Source: Nocardioides daphniae
GTDB taxonomy: Bacteria > Actinomycetota > Actinomycetes > Propionibacteriales > Nocardioidaceae
Direction: 5' to 3'
DNA length: 64,000 nucleotides
Assembly: GCF_004777465.1 (NCBI RefSeq)
Contig: NZ_CP038462.1
Span: forward strand, 3,038,001 to 3,102,000
How positions within the stretch are numbered: position 1 is the stretch's first letter; every line of letters begins with the position of its first letter. A model generated the notes under the pieces. The model saw only the letters and a list, made by a program, of their open reading frames with translations. It did not search any database and was not told the origin of the DNA. A program made the position numbers and the translations under genes. Positions 1-8,108 of this stretch are shown here, piece by piece.

Positions 1-2
1 GT

Positions 3-371
3 GACACCGCCCGCTCGATCCTCGACGGCCACGTGGTGCTCTCCCGGCGCCTGGCCACCTCCGGCCACTTCCCCAGCATCGACGTGCTCGAGTCGATCTC
101 CCGCGTCAACGGCGCGGTCACCACCCCCGACCAGCGCCGCGACGCGACCCAGCTGCGGCGTCTGCTGGCCGCGCACCGCGACGTCAAGGAGCTTGTCGAG
201 ATCGGGGCGTACGCCCGTGGCGCCGACCCCGACGCCGACCAGGCGCTCGCCCTGATGCCGCGGATCAACGACTTCCTGCGCCAGGAGATGGACGACTCCA
301 CCCCGACGGCCGACACCTGGGGCCGCCTGCACGCCCTGCTGCATCCCGCTGAGCTGGAGGCGGCGTCGTGA
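3..371 (+). CDS. fliI: Flagellar export ATPase FliI, 3' end only
   Basis: This is the C-terminal 122 residues of the flagellar type III export ATPase, which uses ATP to dissociate and feed substrates into the export gate. The gene begins before the window. The visible part opens with the family motif ARSILDGHVVLSR, followed by the GHFPSIDVLESISR segment and the helical C-terminal domain. The catalytic Walker motifs lie upstream and cannot be checked. The stop overlaps the start of the next gene by 4 bases, so the two are translationally coupled. Identity is firm from the motif and from the fliJ-fliK-flgD order that follows. Confidence 0.93.
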   Translation, partial: DTARSILDGHVVLSRRLATSGHFPSIDVLESISRVNGAVTTPDQRRDATQLRRLLAAHRDVKELVEIGAYARGADPDADQALALMPRINDFLRQEMDDSTPTADTWGRLHALLHPAELEAAS

Positions 372-865
372 GCGCCCGGGACCTCGACCGCGGCATGCGG
401 GCCGTCGAGCGCGTGCGCGCCGTCCGCGAGCGCGACAGCCGGATCGGCCTGCAGCAGGCGCTGACCGAGCGCGAGCAGCGGCGTGCCCGCGTCGCCGCGC
501 TCACCGAGCAACTGGCCTCCTCCCCCGCCTGGGAGGAGGGCGACGCCACGTCCTTCCGCGCCCGCCGCGACGCCGTCCTGGCGATCGGCGCAGCGGCCGG
601 CGTGGCCACCGATCAGCTGGGCGCGGCCCAGCGCATCGCCGACTCCGCCCAGGCGCACTGGTCCACCGACAAGGCACGCCTCTCGGCCGTCGAGTCGCTG
701 CTGGCCAACCGCGCCGAGGCCCGGCGCGTCGAGCGGGCGCACCGCGAGGCCGTCGAGCTCGACGACATCGCCGCCCAGCTCTGGAGCCGCGCCCAGGCAT
801 CCCTCCCCGTCTCCACCGTCTCCTCCCCCACCTGTTCCCCCCTCGACCCGCAAGGTGCCCGATGA
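368..865 (+). CDS. fliJ: FliJ-like flagellar export chaperone
   Basis: A 165-residue, strongly charged, mostly helical protein rich in Arg, Glu and Ala heptads over residues 5-140, as expected for FliJ. FliJ is the coiled-coil stalk that links the FliI ATPase ring to the FlhA gate. Primary sequence is poorly conserved in this family, so the call rests on size, coiled-coil composition and position directly after fliI with a 4-base overlap. The last 20 residues are a Ser/Pro/Thr-rich tail. The stop overlaps the start of the following hydrolase gene by 4 bases. Confidence 0.75.
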   Translation: MSARDLDRGMRAVERVRAVRERDSRIGLQQALTEREQRRARVAALTEQLASSPAWEEGDATSFRARRDAVLAIGAAAGVATDQLGAAQRIADSAQAHWSTDKARLSAVESLLANRAEARRVERAHREAVELDDIAAQLWSRAQASLPVSTVSSPTCSPLDPQGAR

Positions 866-1836
866 GCGTCGCCGACGTCACCAGTCGGATCTCCGAGATC
901 CAGGGCCAGCTGTCGCTGCTCGCCCCCACCCCCTCCCTCTCCACCGGTCAGGCGGCCTTCAGCGCTGCCCTGGAGGGGGCCCTCCTCGACGCCGGCACGA
1001 CGGGCGGCACCGGCGCGTCCGGTGGCTCGGCCGAGGGCCAGGCCGTGGTCGACGAGGCGAAGAAGTACCTCGGCATCCCTTACGTCTGGGGCGGCACGGA
1101 CCCGTCGAAGGGCTTGGACTGCTCGGGCCTGGTCCAGCTGGTCTACCGCAACCTGGGCTACGAGCTGCCGCGCGTCTCCTACCAGCAGGCCGCCGCCGGC
1201 CGTCCGGTCGCGAGCATGGCGCAGGCCCAGCCCGGCGACCTGCTCGCCTGGGACAACTCCAGCCGCAACAAGGGCGTCGACCACATCGCCATCTACATCG
1301 GCAACGGCAAGATGATCGAGGCACCGCGCACCGGCCTCGACGTCCGGATCATCGACGTGCCCACCACGCCCGACGTGATCCGCCGGATCGTCCCCGACGG
1401 GGTCGCCGGCACGCAGGCGACGGCGCTGCCGACGCTGCCCGGCCTCCCCGCCGACGGCGCCGCCTTCGCCCAGCTCTTCACCAACGCCGGTGCGGCGCAC
1501 GGCGTCTCCCCGGCCCTGCTCGCCGCCGTCGCGCGCCAGGAGTCCGGCTTCGACCCGAACGCGGTCAGCTCGGCCGGCGCCCAGGGCCTGATGCAGCTGA
1601 TGCCCGCGACCGCCCAGGGCCTCGGCGTCACCAACTCCTTCGACCCCGGCCAGGCCGTCGACGGCGCCGCACGGCTCCTGCGCGACCTGCTCGACCGCTT
1701 CGGCAGCACCGACCTGGCGCTGGCTGCGTACAACGCCGGGCCGGGCGCGGTGATGCGCCACGGCGGCATCCCGCCCTACCAGGAGACGCAGAACTACGTG
1801 CGCTCGATCATGGCGATGCTGGAGGGCGCCCGATGA
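862..1836 (+). CDS. Flagellar peptidoglycan hydrolase, NlpC/P60 plus lytic transglycosylase
   Basis: A 324-residue protein with two cell-wall-cutting domains. Residues 60-175 form an NlpC/P60 endopeptidase with the nucleophile in GLDCSGLVQ (Cys87) and the general base in GVDHIAIYIG (His141). Residues 205-320 form an SLT-type lytic transglycosylase with catalytic Glu227 in ARQESGFDP, then GLMQLMP and AYNAGPGAV. No signal peptide is visible, so it may leave through the flagellar export channel, as FlgJ does. Its place between fliJ and fliK, with 4-base overlaps on both sides, implies that it opens the wall for the growing rod. The domain calls are strong; the flagellar role is inferred from context. 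Confidence 0.88.
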   Translation: MSVADVTSRISEIQGQLSLLAPTPSLSTGQAAFSAALEGALLDAGTTGGTGASGGSAEGQAVVDEAKKYLGIPYVWGGTDPSKGLDCSGLVQLVYRNLGYELPRVSYQQAAAGRPVASMAQAQPGDLLAWDNSSRNKGVDHIAIYIGNGKMIEAPRTGLDVRIIDVPTTPDVIRRIVPDGVAGTQATALPTLPGLPADGAAFAQLFTNAGAAHGVSPALLAAVARQESGFDPNAVSSAGAQGLMQLMPATAQGLGVTNSFDPGQAVDGAARLLRDLLDRFGSTDLALAAYNAGPGAVMRHGGIPPYQETQNYVRSIMAMLEGAR

Positions 1837-3107
1837 CCGCACTCCCCCCGCTGCCGGCCAGCGCGGCTCCGGCCGCCCCTGCAGGCGGCGTGGCCGCCTC
1901 GTCAGGTGCGTCGGGCGCTGCCTCGGGCGGCTTCCTCGCGATGCTGCTCGCGGCCCTGCCCGGCGCGGCCCCGGCTGCCCCTGCGGGCCCGGCGACCCCC
2001 GGCGTCCCGACCGCCCCGCTCACCGGCCTGCCGGTCGACCCGGACGGCGCGACCGCACCCCAGGAGGACGTCGACGCGGAGCCCGAGCAGCCTGAGGGCG
2101 AGGTGGCGACCGTGGCCGCCCCGTTCGTTGCCTCCGTGGCCCCGGCCCCGGTGCTGGCGTCGCTGCCCGCCCCGCCGGCCGCGGTGACCGAGGCCGTCCG
2201 CCTGGCCGAGGCACCCGCCGCCGCCCCGGTCGACGTCGCCGGTGCCGTCGGCGACGAGTCGGGCGTACGCCCGCAGCCGCTGCCCGCCGCCGGCGCACCG
2301 CAGGCCGGCCCCCTCGCCGGGAGCGTCGCGCCGGGAGCCCCGCTTCCGCCTGCGGCCCCGACCCAGTCGCCCGGCCCGTCCGGCCAGTCCGACGCCGGCT
2401 CCGACACCGGCTCCGGGTCCCCGGAGCTCCAGACCGCGCCCGGCCGCGAGACAGCCGCTGCTGCCGCCCCCGGTACGCCCGTGGCCACGACCCCGAGCCC
2501 CGCCACGAGCCCCTCCCCTGGCATCGACGTCTCGACCATGACGCCGGTCCAGGCCGTGGCTCCCGGTGCTCCCACGACAGCCGCGTCCGCCGCGACGCCG
2601 ACCGCGACCCCGGCCCCGGCCGCCCCTCCGGTGGCCGACCAGGTCTTCGGCGAGGTGTCGCGCCTGGTCACCCGCGGCGACGGCACCCATCGGCTCACCG
2701 TGACCCTCACCCCCGAGGCGCTCGGCGACGTCCGCGTGACGCTCACCGTCCGCAACGGCGAGGTCACCGTCGACTTCGCCGCCGGCGACGAGGCCCGGCG
2801 TGCCCTGCTCGAGGGCGCGCCCGAGCTGCGCCGCCTGCTCGAGCTGACCGGTGCGAGCGAGAGCCGGGTCACCGTGCGCGACGGCTCCACCGCCGGCAGC
2901 ACCGCGGGCGGCACCGCGGGCCAGGCGTACGAGGGCCAGGGCCCGACCACCAGCGGCCGGGGCGCCGACGACGCCCGCCGCGACCAGGACCACCACGCAG
3001 GGACGCGTGAAGGAGAGAACGCCATGGACGGCAGCCACCGCGGACCGGCGACACCCGCCTGCCGCACGACCCGGTCAGGTCGACCCGCGCTGCGGGCCTC
3101 GACCTGA
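1833..3107 (+). CDS. fliK: Flagellar hook-length control protein FliK
   Basis: A 424-residue protein whose first 270 residues are low-complexity Pro/Ala/Gly/Thr. A conserved Flg_hook domain follows at about residues 285-345, containing LTVTLTPEALGDVRVTL and the ELRRLLEL helix. FliK is secreted, measures the hook and switches FlhB specificity. It overlaps the hydrolase stop by 4 bases. The last 20 or so residues look like the wrong frame: one extra G near 3041 would give an ending in AAGLDLTL with the stop at 3113-3115, immediately before the flgD ribosome-binding site. The true end is therefore uncertain. Confidence 0.85.
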   Translation: MTALPPLPASAAPAAPAGGVAASSGASGAASGGFLAMLLAALPGAAPAAPAGPATPGVPTAPLTGLPVDPDGATAPQEDVDAEPEQPEGEVATVAAPFVASVAPAPVLASLPAPPAAVTEAVRLAEAPAAAPVDVAGAVGDESGVRPQPLPAAGAPQAGPLAGSVAPGAPLPPAAPTQSPGPSGQSDAGSDTGSGSPELQTAPGRETAAAAAPGTPVATTPSPATSPSPGIDVSTMTPVQAVAPGAPTTAASAATPTATPAPAAPPVADQVFGEVSRLVTRGDGTHRLTVTLTPEALGDVRVTLTVRNGEVTVDFAAGDEARRALLEGAPELRRLLELTGASESRVTVRDGSTAGSTAGGTAGQAYEGQGPTTSGRGADDARRDQDHHAGTREGENAMDGSHRGPATPACRTTRSGRPALRAST

Positions 3108-3124
3108 CCCTGTGAGGAGGAAAC

Positions 3125-3573
3125 GTGTCGATCCCGGCCACCGAGGCCGTGACTCCGGGACTGTTCGGAACCGGAAGCACCGCGACGCAGACGACCCAGG
3201 ACAAGGACATGTTCCTGCAGCTCCTGGTCACCCAGATGCGTTACCAGGACCCGCTCAACCCACCGACTCCGGCGAGTTCCTCGCCCAGTCGGCGCAGTTC
3301 ACCGCGCTCGAGAAGATGCAGTCCGTGGCGGACCAGACCTCCCTGCTGCTCGCCTCCCAGATGGCCTTCGGCGCCAGCGGCCTCGTCGGTCGTCACGTCA
3401 CCTGGAGCGACGCCGACGGCGAGATCCACAAGGGCGTCGTCTCCGGCGTGACCTTCGGCGCCTCGGGTCCGGTGCTGGACATCGGCGGCACCGAGGTGCC
3501 GCTGGCCAACGTCGTCTCGGTCACCGACGGGACATCCACCCCCGACGCGACCACCGACTCCGACTCCGACTGA
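3125..3573 (+). CDS. flgD: Flagellar hook-capping protein FlgD (read across a frameshift)
   Basis: FlgD is the scaffold that caps the growing hook. A GTG start at 3125 follows the ribosome-binding site GAGGAGG. The N-terminal part reads to LVTQMRYQDPLNP in one frame. The expected continuation TDSGEFLAQSAQFTALEKMQ lies in the next frame down. One missing C in the run at about 3258-3262 explains the break, and restoring it gives 149 residues, the usual length of short Gram-positive FlgD. The C-terminal half carries the small beta domain (GLVGRHVTWSDADG). The C-terminus is acidic. Confidence 0.88.
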
Positions 3574-3641
3574 CCCTCCGGCCGGACCTCCGGCTGACCT
3601 TTCCTGAACGTCCCTTCTCCCCGACTCTGCGAGGAAACCCC

Positions 3642-4495
3642 ATGCTCCGCTCACTCTTCTCCGGCATCTCCGGCCTGCGCGTCAACCAGACCATGCTCGA
3701 CGTCACCGGCAACAACATCGCCAACGCCAACACCACCGGCTTCAAGTCGTCGACCACCGTCTTCCAGGACACCCTCAGCCAGCTGCTCGGTGGCGCCACC
3801 GCGGCCAACGCGACCGGCGGCGGCACCAACCCGACCCAGGTCGGTCTCGGCGTGCAGCTCGCCGCCACCGCCACCAACTTCGGCCAGGGCTCGGCCCAGA
3901 CCACCGGCCGGGCGACCGACCTGATGATCCAGGGCGACGGCATGTTCGTGGTCCGCAAGGGCAACGAGCAGCTCTACACCCGCGCCGGCGCCTTCGCCTT
4001 CGACGAGACCGGCGTGCTGGTCACCCCCAGCGGCAACCGGGTGCAGGGCTACCTGCTCGACGCCGCGGGCAACACCACCGGTGGCCTCGTCGACGTCACC
4101 CTCGACGTCGCCAACGCCGTGCCGGCGGTCCCGCGGGCGTCACCATGACCTCCTACCAGATCGGCAGCGACGGCAAGGTGCGCGGCATCTTCTCCGACGG
4201 CGTGCAGCGCGACATCGCGCAGATCGCCCTGGCCAACTTCACCAACGTCCAGGGCCTGGAGAAGGTCGGCGAGACCTCCTTCCGCGCCAGCGCCAACTCC
4301 GGTGCCGCGCAGATCAGCACCCCCGGCCAGGGCCAGATGGGCAAGATCGTGGGTGGCGCGCTGGAGATGTCCAACGTCGACCTCGCCGCGGAGTTCACCA
4401 ACCTCATCCTCGCCCAGCGTGGCTTCCAGGCCAGCTCGCGCGTCATCACCACCTCCGACCAGGTGCTCGAGGAGCTCGTCAACATCAAGCGCTGA
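3642..4495 (+). CDS. flgE: Flagellar hook protein FlgE/FlgG family (read across a frameshift)
   Basis: A basal-body rod/hook family protein. The N-terminus carries the family signature (LFSGISGLRVNQTMLDVTGN, then NIANANTTGFKSS). The middle has DLMIQGDGMFVV. The C-terminus has the paired helix EMSNVDLAAEFTNLILAQRG. The two halves are in different frames. One missing G near 4126 joins them into a 284-residue protein. This is short for a Gram-negative hook protein but normal for compact Gram-positive FlgE/FlgG. It directly follows flgD, which supports FlgE over FlgG. A strong terminator follows. Confidence 0.85.
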
Positions 4496-4509
4496 CGACT
4501 CCCCTGCCG

Positions 4510-4545
4510 CGACCGGCGCGTCCCCCACCGGGGCCGCGCCGGTCG
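4510..4545 (+). terminator. Rho-independent-type terminator after the hook gene
   Basis: A perfect 11-bp stem, CGACCGGCGCG paired with CGCGCCGGTCG, encloses a 14-base loop and is followed by TCGGCATTTT. It lies 15 bases after the hook gene stop and just before a sigma-28-like promoter, so it probably ends the fliI-flgE transcription unit. Confidence 0.7.
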
Positions 4546-4571
4546 TCGGCATTTTCGGCCCCTTGTACGCC

Positions 4572-4598
4572 TCAGGTGCCGTCGCGGCCCGCCGATGG
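4572..4598 (+). promoter_or_regulatory. Candidate flagellar sigma-28 promoter for flbD-motAB-fliL
   Basis: TCAG, a 15-base gap, then GCCGATGG. The known actinobacterial FliA/WhiG consensus is TAAA-N15-GCCGATAA, so the -10 matches 6 of 8 and the -35 matches 2 of 4. The same TCA(G/A)-N15-GCCGAT pattern recurs before fliM and flhA. It follows a terminator and precedes a leader hairpin and flbD. Confidence 0.5.
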
Positions 4599-4605
4599 GG
4601 TGGAT

Positions 4606-4627
4606 GTCGGCCCACGGACGGGCCGAC
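4606..4627 (+). other. Leader hairpin upstream of flbD
   Basis: GTCGGCCC and GGGCCGAC form a perfect 8-bp stem with a 6-base loop, starting about 8 bases after the candidate sigma-28 -10 box. It would sit at the 5' end of the flbD-motAB transcript and may protect it. Its function is not known. Confidence 0.4.
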
Positions 4628-4657
4628 GCCATGGACAGCACAAGGATGGTGCGCTCG

Positions 4658-4961
4658 ATGATCATGTTGACCGTCTGTCGGGCAAGGCCTTCGTGCTCAA
4701 CGCAGACCTGATCGAACGCATCGACGCGACCCCCGACACCGTCGTGACGCTCACCGACGGCACCAAGTACGTCGTGGCCGACTCGATGACCCAGGTCATC
4801 GACGCCGTGCGCACCTACCGCAGCGAGATCGTCGCGCTCTCCTGGCAGCTCGACCCAAGCTCCGGGCGTACGCCGGCGCCTGCCCCCGCCACGACCCACC
4901 TGGCCCCGGTCGCACCGCTGCCGAGCGTCGAGCCCGAGACGCTCCCGAGGAGGAGATCTGA
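4658..4961 (+). CDS. flbD: FlbD-family flagellar protein (two frameshifts)
   Basis: A small FlbD-family protein of the kind found beside motA in Gram-positive flagellar operons. The conserved core KAFVLNADLIERIDATPDTV and LTDGTKYVV is clear. The start MIMLT lies one frame away and is joined if one C is restored near 4671. A second missing C near 4947 carries the end into PEEEI and a stop that overlaps the motA ATG (TGATG). Read this way it has about 101 residues. Without the second correction the frame would run far into motA, which is implausible. The molecular role of FlbD is poorly defined. Confidence 0.78.
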
Positions 4962-5725
4962 TGGATCCGGCCACCCTGATCGGCATCGTCCTGGCCTTCG
5001 CGGTGATCGCGATCGCCAACATCCTCGAGGGCGGCGACCCGACGGCGATGTTCCTGCTGCCGCCGATGCTCCTGGTCTTCGGAGCCACCCTGGCGATCAC
5101 CTTCGCCGGTGGCACCGTGGCCGACGCCAAGCACGCCATGGTCGCCCTCAAGCGCGCCTTCACCGGCAAGCCCGCCAGCTCCGCCGACCTGGTGCCCGTC
5201 GTCGTCTCCCTGGCCGAGCGCGCCCGCCGCGAGGGCCTGCTCGCCCTCGAGGACTCGCTGCGCGACATCGACGACCCGTTCCTGGTCAAAGGCATGACCT
5301 TGGCGATCGACGGCACCGACCCCGAGGAGGTCCGCGAGATCCTCGAGGCCGAGGTCTACGCCAAGAAGGCCCAGGACAAGCACTCCGCCAAGTTCTTCGC
5401 CGACGCCGGGGCCTACGCCCCCACCATCGGCATCGTCGGCACCGTCATGGGCCTCGTGCACGTGCTCGAGAGCCTCGCCGAGCCCGAGAAGCTCGGCCAC
5501 CTGATCGGTGCCGCCTTCCTCGCCACCCTGTGGGGCGTCTTCTCCGCCAACGTCCTGTGGCTGCCGATCAGCAGCCGTCTCAAGCGCCTCAGCGAGCTCG
5601 AGACCACCCGCATGGAGGTCGCCATCGAGGGCATCGCCGCCATCCAGTCCGGCTCCAACCCCCGGGTCGTGGCCCAGAAGCTGACCTCGCTCCTCCCCGC
5701 GGGACAGCACGCCGAGGCGGCCTGA
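4961..5725 (+). CDS. motA: Flagellar motor stator protein MotA
   Basis: The 254-residue proton-channel subunit of the flagellar stator. Two membrane segments lie near the N-terminus (IGIVLAFAVIAIANIL and AMFLLPPMLLVFGATLAI). A cytoplasmic domain with the charged rotor-facing region follows. Two further membrane segments follow around APTIGIVGTVMGLVHVL and LIGAAFLATLWGVFSANV. The ATG has the ribosome-binding site GAGGAGG 6 bases upstream and overlaps the flbD stop. motB follows one base after the stop, as expected for subunits made in fixed ratio. Confidence 0.95.
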   Translation: MDPATLIGIVLAFAVIAIANILEGGDPTAMFLLPPMLLVFGATLAITFAGGTVADAKHAMVALKRAFTGKPASSADLVPVVVSLAERARREGLLALEDSLRDIDDPFLVKGMTLAIDGTDPEEVREILEAEVYAKKAQDKHSAKFFADAGAYAPTIGIVGTVMGLVHVLESLAEPEKLGHLIGAAFLATLWGVFSANVLWLPISSRLKRLSELETTRMEVAIEGIAAIQSGSNPRVVAQKLTSLLPAGQHAEAA

Positions 5726-5726
5726 G

Positions 5727-6608
5727 ATGGCTCGCCGCAAGCGTCGTGAGCTCGAGGAGGAGCACGAGAACCACGAGCGGTGGATGGTCACCTACGCCGA
5801 CATGGTGACGCTGCTGATGGTGCTCTTCATCGTCATGTTCGCGATGAGCCAGGTCGACGAGGAGAAGTACGACGCGCTGAAGCAGGGCCTCGCGGCCGGC
5901 TTCGGCCAGTCGGCCACCGTGATGGACGGCTCCCGAGCGCTGCTCGACAACAAGGGCAGCGCCCCGGTCACCCCGCTCCCCAACGAGGACGACCCCGACC
6001 TCACCGCCGAGCAGCGCCAGGCGGTCGAGGCCGCGGTCACCCGCAAGGAGCAGCTGCGCCAGCAGCGGGCGTACGGCGACGTGCAGGCCGAGGTCGACCG
6101 CCTCCTGGAGATCCGCCGCCGGCTCGAGCGGGCCATACGGGGCGCCGGCCTCGAGCGTGACGTCGTCACCACCATCGACAACCGCGGCCTGGTCGTCAGC
6201 CTGGTCTCGCGCCACGTCGTCTTCGAGGCCAACCGGGCCGAGCTGACCCCCCGCGGCACGAAGGTCGTCAACACCCTCTCCAAGGTGCTGCGCCGGATCC
6301 CCGACCCGCTCCAGGTCGACGGCCACACCAACCAGGTGCCGGTGAAGCCGAAGTACTACGCCACCGACTGGGACCTGTCGGCCGCCCGCGCCATCACCGT
6401 CCTGAGGCACCTGGACGAGACCCAGGGCATCGAGGGCTCACGCCTCACCGCGTCGGCCTTCGGCCACGAGAAGCCGCTGGTCGACCCGGACAAGCCGGGG
6501 TCCCAGCGCATCAACAAGCGAGTCGACATCGTCGTCCTCTCCTCCCTCCCGGCCGAGAGCCGCGAGCTGCTGGAGCAGGCCGCGAAGCAACGAGGAGGCA
6601 GGACATGA
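5727..6608 (+). CDS. motB: Flagellar motor stator protein MotB
   Basis: The 293-residue stator subunit that anchors to peptidoglycan and carries the proton-binding aspartate. The single membrane segment includes TYADMVTLLMVLFIVMFAMS with the essential Asp25. A linker of about 100 residues follows, then an OmpA-like domain (residues 165-275) with VDGHTNQVP and RINKRVDIVV. The stop overlaps the start of fliL by 4 bases. Confidence 0.95.
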   Translation: MARRKRRELEEEHENHERWMVTYADMVTLLMVLFIVMFAMSQVDEEKYDALKQGLAAGFGQSATVMDGSRALLDNKGSAPVTPLPNEDDPDLTAEQRQAVEAAVTRKEQLRQQRAYGDVQAEVDRLLEIRRRLERAIRGAGLERDVVTTIDNRGLVVSLVSRHVVFEANRAELTPRGTKVVNTLSKVLRRIPDPLQVDGHTNQVPVKPKYYATDWDLSAARAITVLRHLDETQGIEGSRLTASAFGHEKPLVDPDKPGSQRINKRVDIVVLSSLPAESRELLEQAAKQRGGRT

Positions 6609-7045
6609 CGGTGACGGCGATGCCGCCCACGGCAACCGAGAAGGCGGACGCCCCGGAGGGCACCGGCAAGCGCAAGAAGGTGGTCATCGCGGCCGTGCTG
6701 GTCCTGGTGCTCGGGGCCGCGGGGTGGTTCTTCTTCCTCAAGCCCGAGCCCGAGGGCCCGCCGGTCGCCGGCGAGGTGGTGGTGCTGGACTCGATCCAGG
6801 TCAACCTCGCCGCCGGCCACTACCTGCGCCTGGGCCTGGCCCTGCAGCTGGTCGAGGGCGCCCACGAGGTCAACGGCAGCAAGGCGCTCGACGCCGCGAT
6901 CACCGTCTTCAGCGGCCTGGAGATCGCCGACGTGGCGCGCGGCGAGCAGCGCGAGAAACTGCGTACGACGTTGCTCGCCAAGCTCGACGACGCCTACCAC
7001 GGCGAGGTGCTCGAGGTGTACTTCACCGAGTTCGTCACCCAGTGA
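6605..7045 (+). CDS. fliL: Flagellar basal-body-associated protein FliL
   Basis: A 146-residue single-pass protein: basic N-terminus (GKRKKVV), membrane segment at residues 25-43, then the FliL stomatin-like periplasmic domain ending in VLEVYFTEFVTQ, the usual FliL C-terminus. FliL surrounds and stabilises the stator. The start overlaps the motB stop. A long perfect inverted repeat begins 8 bases after its stop, so it is the last gene of the flbD-motA-motB-fliL unit. Confidence 0.92.
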   Translation: MTVTAMPPTATEKADAPEGTGKRKKVVIAAVLVLVLGAAGWFFFLKPEPEGPPVAGEVVVLDSIQVNLAAGHYLRLGLALQLVEGAHEVNGSKALDAAITVFSGLEIADVARGEQREKLRTTLLAKLDDAYHGEVLEVYFTEFVTQ

Positions 7046-7052
7046 CCCCGCC

Positions 7053-7093
7053 GGGACGCACCGTCCGGACCCACGGTCCGGACGGTGCGTCCC
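7053..7093 (+). terminator. 18-bp perfect inverted repeat, terminator between fliL and fliM
   Basis: GGGACGCACCGTCCGGAC, a 5-base loop CCACG, then the exact complement: 18 bp with no mismatch. No T-run follows. It is the strongest hairpin in the window and sits between fliL and a sigma-28-like promoter, so it most likely ends the stator unit. Confidence 0.72.
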
Positions 7094-7113
7094 GTGCCGT
7101 GGGCCGAAAACGC

Positions 7114-7140
7114 TCAGGAGGGCCCGCGGGCCGCCGATTC
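7114..7140 (+). promoter_or_regulatory. Candidate flagellar sigma-28 promoter for fliM-fliR-flhB
   Basis: TCAG, a 15-base gap, then GCCGATTC, the same arrangement as before flbD and flhA, preceded by an A-run (CGAAAACGC). The predicted transcript would begin within a base or two of the GTG at 7149, so fliM may be leaderless, or may start at the in-frame GTG at 7173. Confidence 0.5.
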
Positions 7141-7148
7141 GTCAGCAC

Positions 7149-8108
7149 GTGACCCCTCCTGCCCCCACAGCCGTGTCCCGCACCGGGACCTCGGGCGCCC
7201 GTGCGCGACGTCGTACCCGCCGCGCCGAACCGGTGCCCTACGACTTCCGGCAGCCGATCCAGCTCTCCCGCGAGCACTCGCGCAACCTCCAGCTCGGCTT
7301 CGACTCGTTCGCCCGCCAGGCGACGACGGTCTTCACGTCACTGCTGCGCACCGTCTGCCAGGTGCAGCTGGTGTCGGTCCAGCAGCTGAGCTACGACGAG
7401 TACATCGACTCGCTGCCGGCGCCCACCTACCTGACCAAGTTCCTCGCGGAGCCGATGAGCGGGCAGGGCATGGTGGCCATGCCGCTGAGCGCCGCCATGG
7501 CGAGCATCGACCACATGCTCGGCGGCCCGGGCTCACCCTTCCAGCCGCAGCGCCCCCTCACCGAGATCGAGGGCAGCGTGATCTCCCACCTCTGATGCGC
7601 GCTGCTCCATGAGATGCGCTACGGCCTCGCCTCGATCGTCGACCTCGAGCTCTCCGCGACCGGGGTCGAGTACAGCCCCCAGTTCGCCCAGGTCGCCGGC
7701 GCCGGTGACGCGATGGTCGTGGTCCTCCTCGACCTGCGCATCGGTGAGCAGACCCACCAGATGAGCCTCTGCCTCCCCTTCAACGGCCTGCTCCCGCACC
7801 TCCAGCGAGCCGCCGCCCCCGCGCCCGTCTCCGACCGTGAGCGCGCGAAGAAGGCGCAGGCCGCCGAGATGCTGAAGGCCCAGTTCTCGCTGGTGCCCGT
7901 CGACGTCTCGATCCGCTTCCGCACCACACACCAGGACCCGCACCGCCTCGGCTCGCTGAAGCCCGGCGACGTGCTGCGCCTCTCGCACCCCTCGACCGCG
8001 CCGCTCGACGTCGTCGTCGACGACACCACCTTCGCCCACGCCACCCCCGGGGCCAAGGGCCCCCGACTCGCCGCCCTCATCGTCGACGCCACCAAGGAAA
8101 CCCGATGA
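7149..8108 (+). CDS. fliM: Flagellar motor switch protein FliM (interrupted)
   Basis: FliM forms the middle of the switch ring and binds CheY-P. The N-terminal part has PYDFRQPIQLSREHSRNLQ and the C-terminal part has the FliM/SpoA core with VDVSIRFRTT. An in-frame TGA at 7593-7595 separates the halves. The expected sequence there is SHLLMRVLHEMRYG, recovered by adding one C near 7592 and dropping one C near 7602. The interruption is therefore two compensating indels rather than a simple nonsense change. Full length is 319 residues, normal for the family. An alternative GTG start is at 7173. Confidence 0.85.

Noticed and set aside
613..3067. Long minus-strand open frames opposite the flagellar genes, up to 419 codons
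   Set aside because: They are antisense shadows produced by high G+C codon bias: Ala/Arg/Gly-rich, no known motifs, and opposite genes with clear domains.
7593..7595. TGA in fliM read as selenocysteine
   Set aside because: No SECIS-like hairpin follows, and the family has Leu at this place once a one-base shift is allowed.
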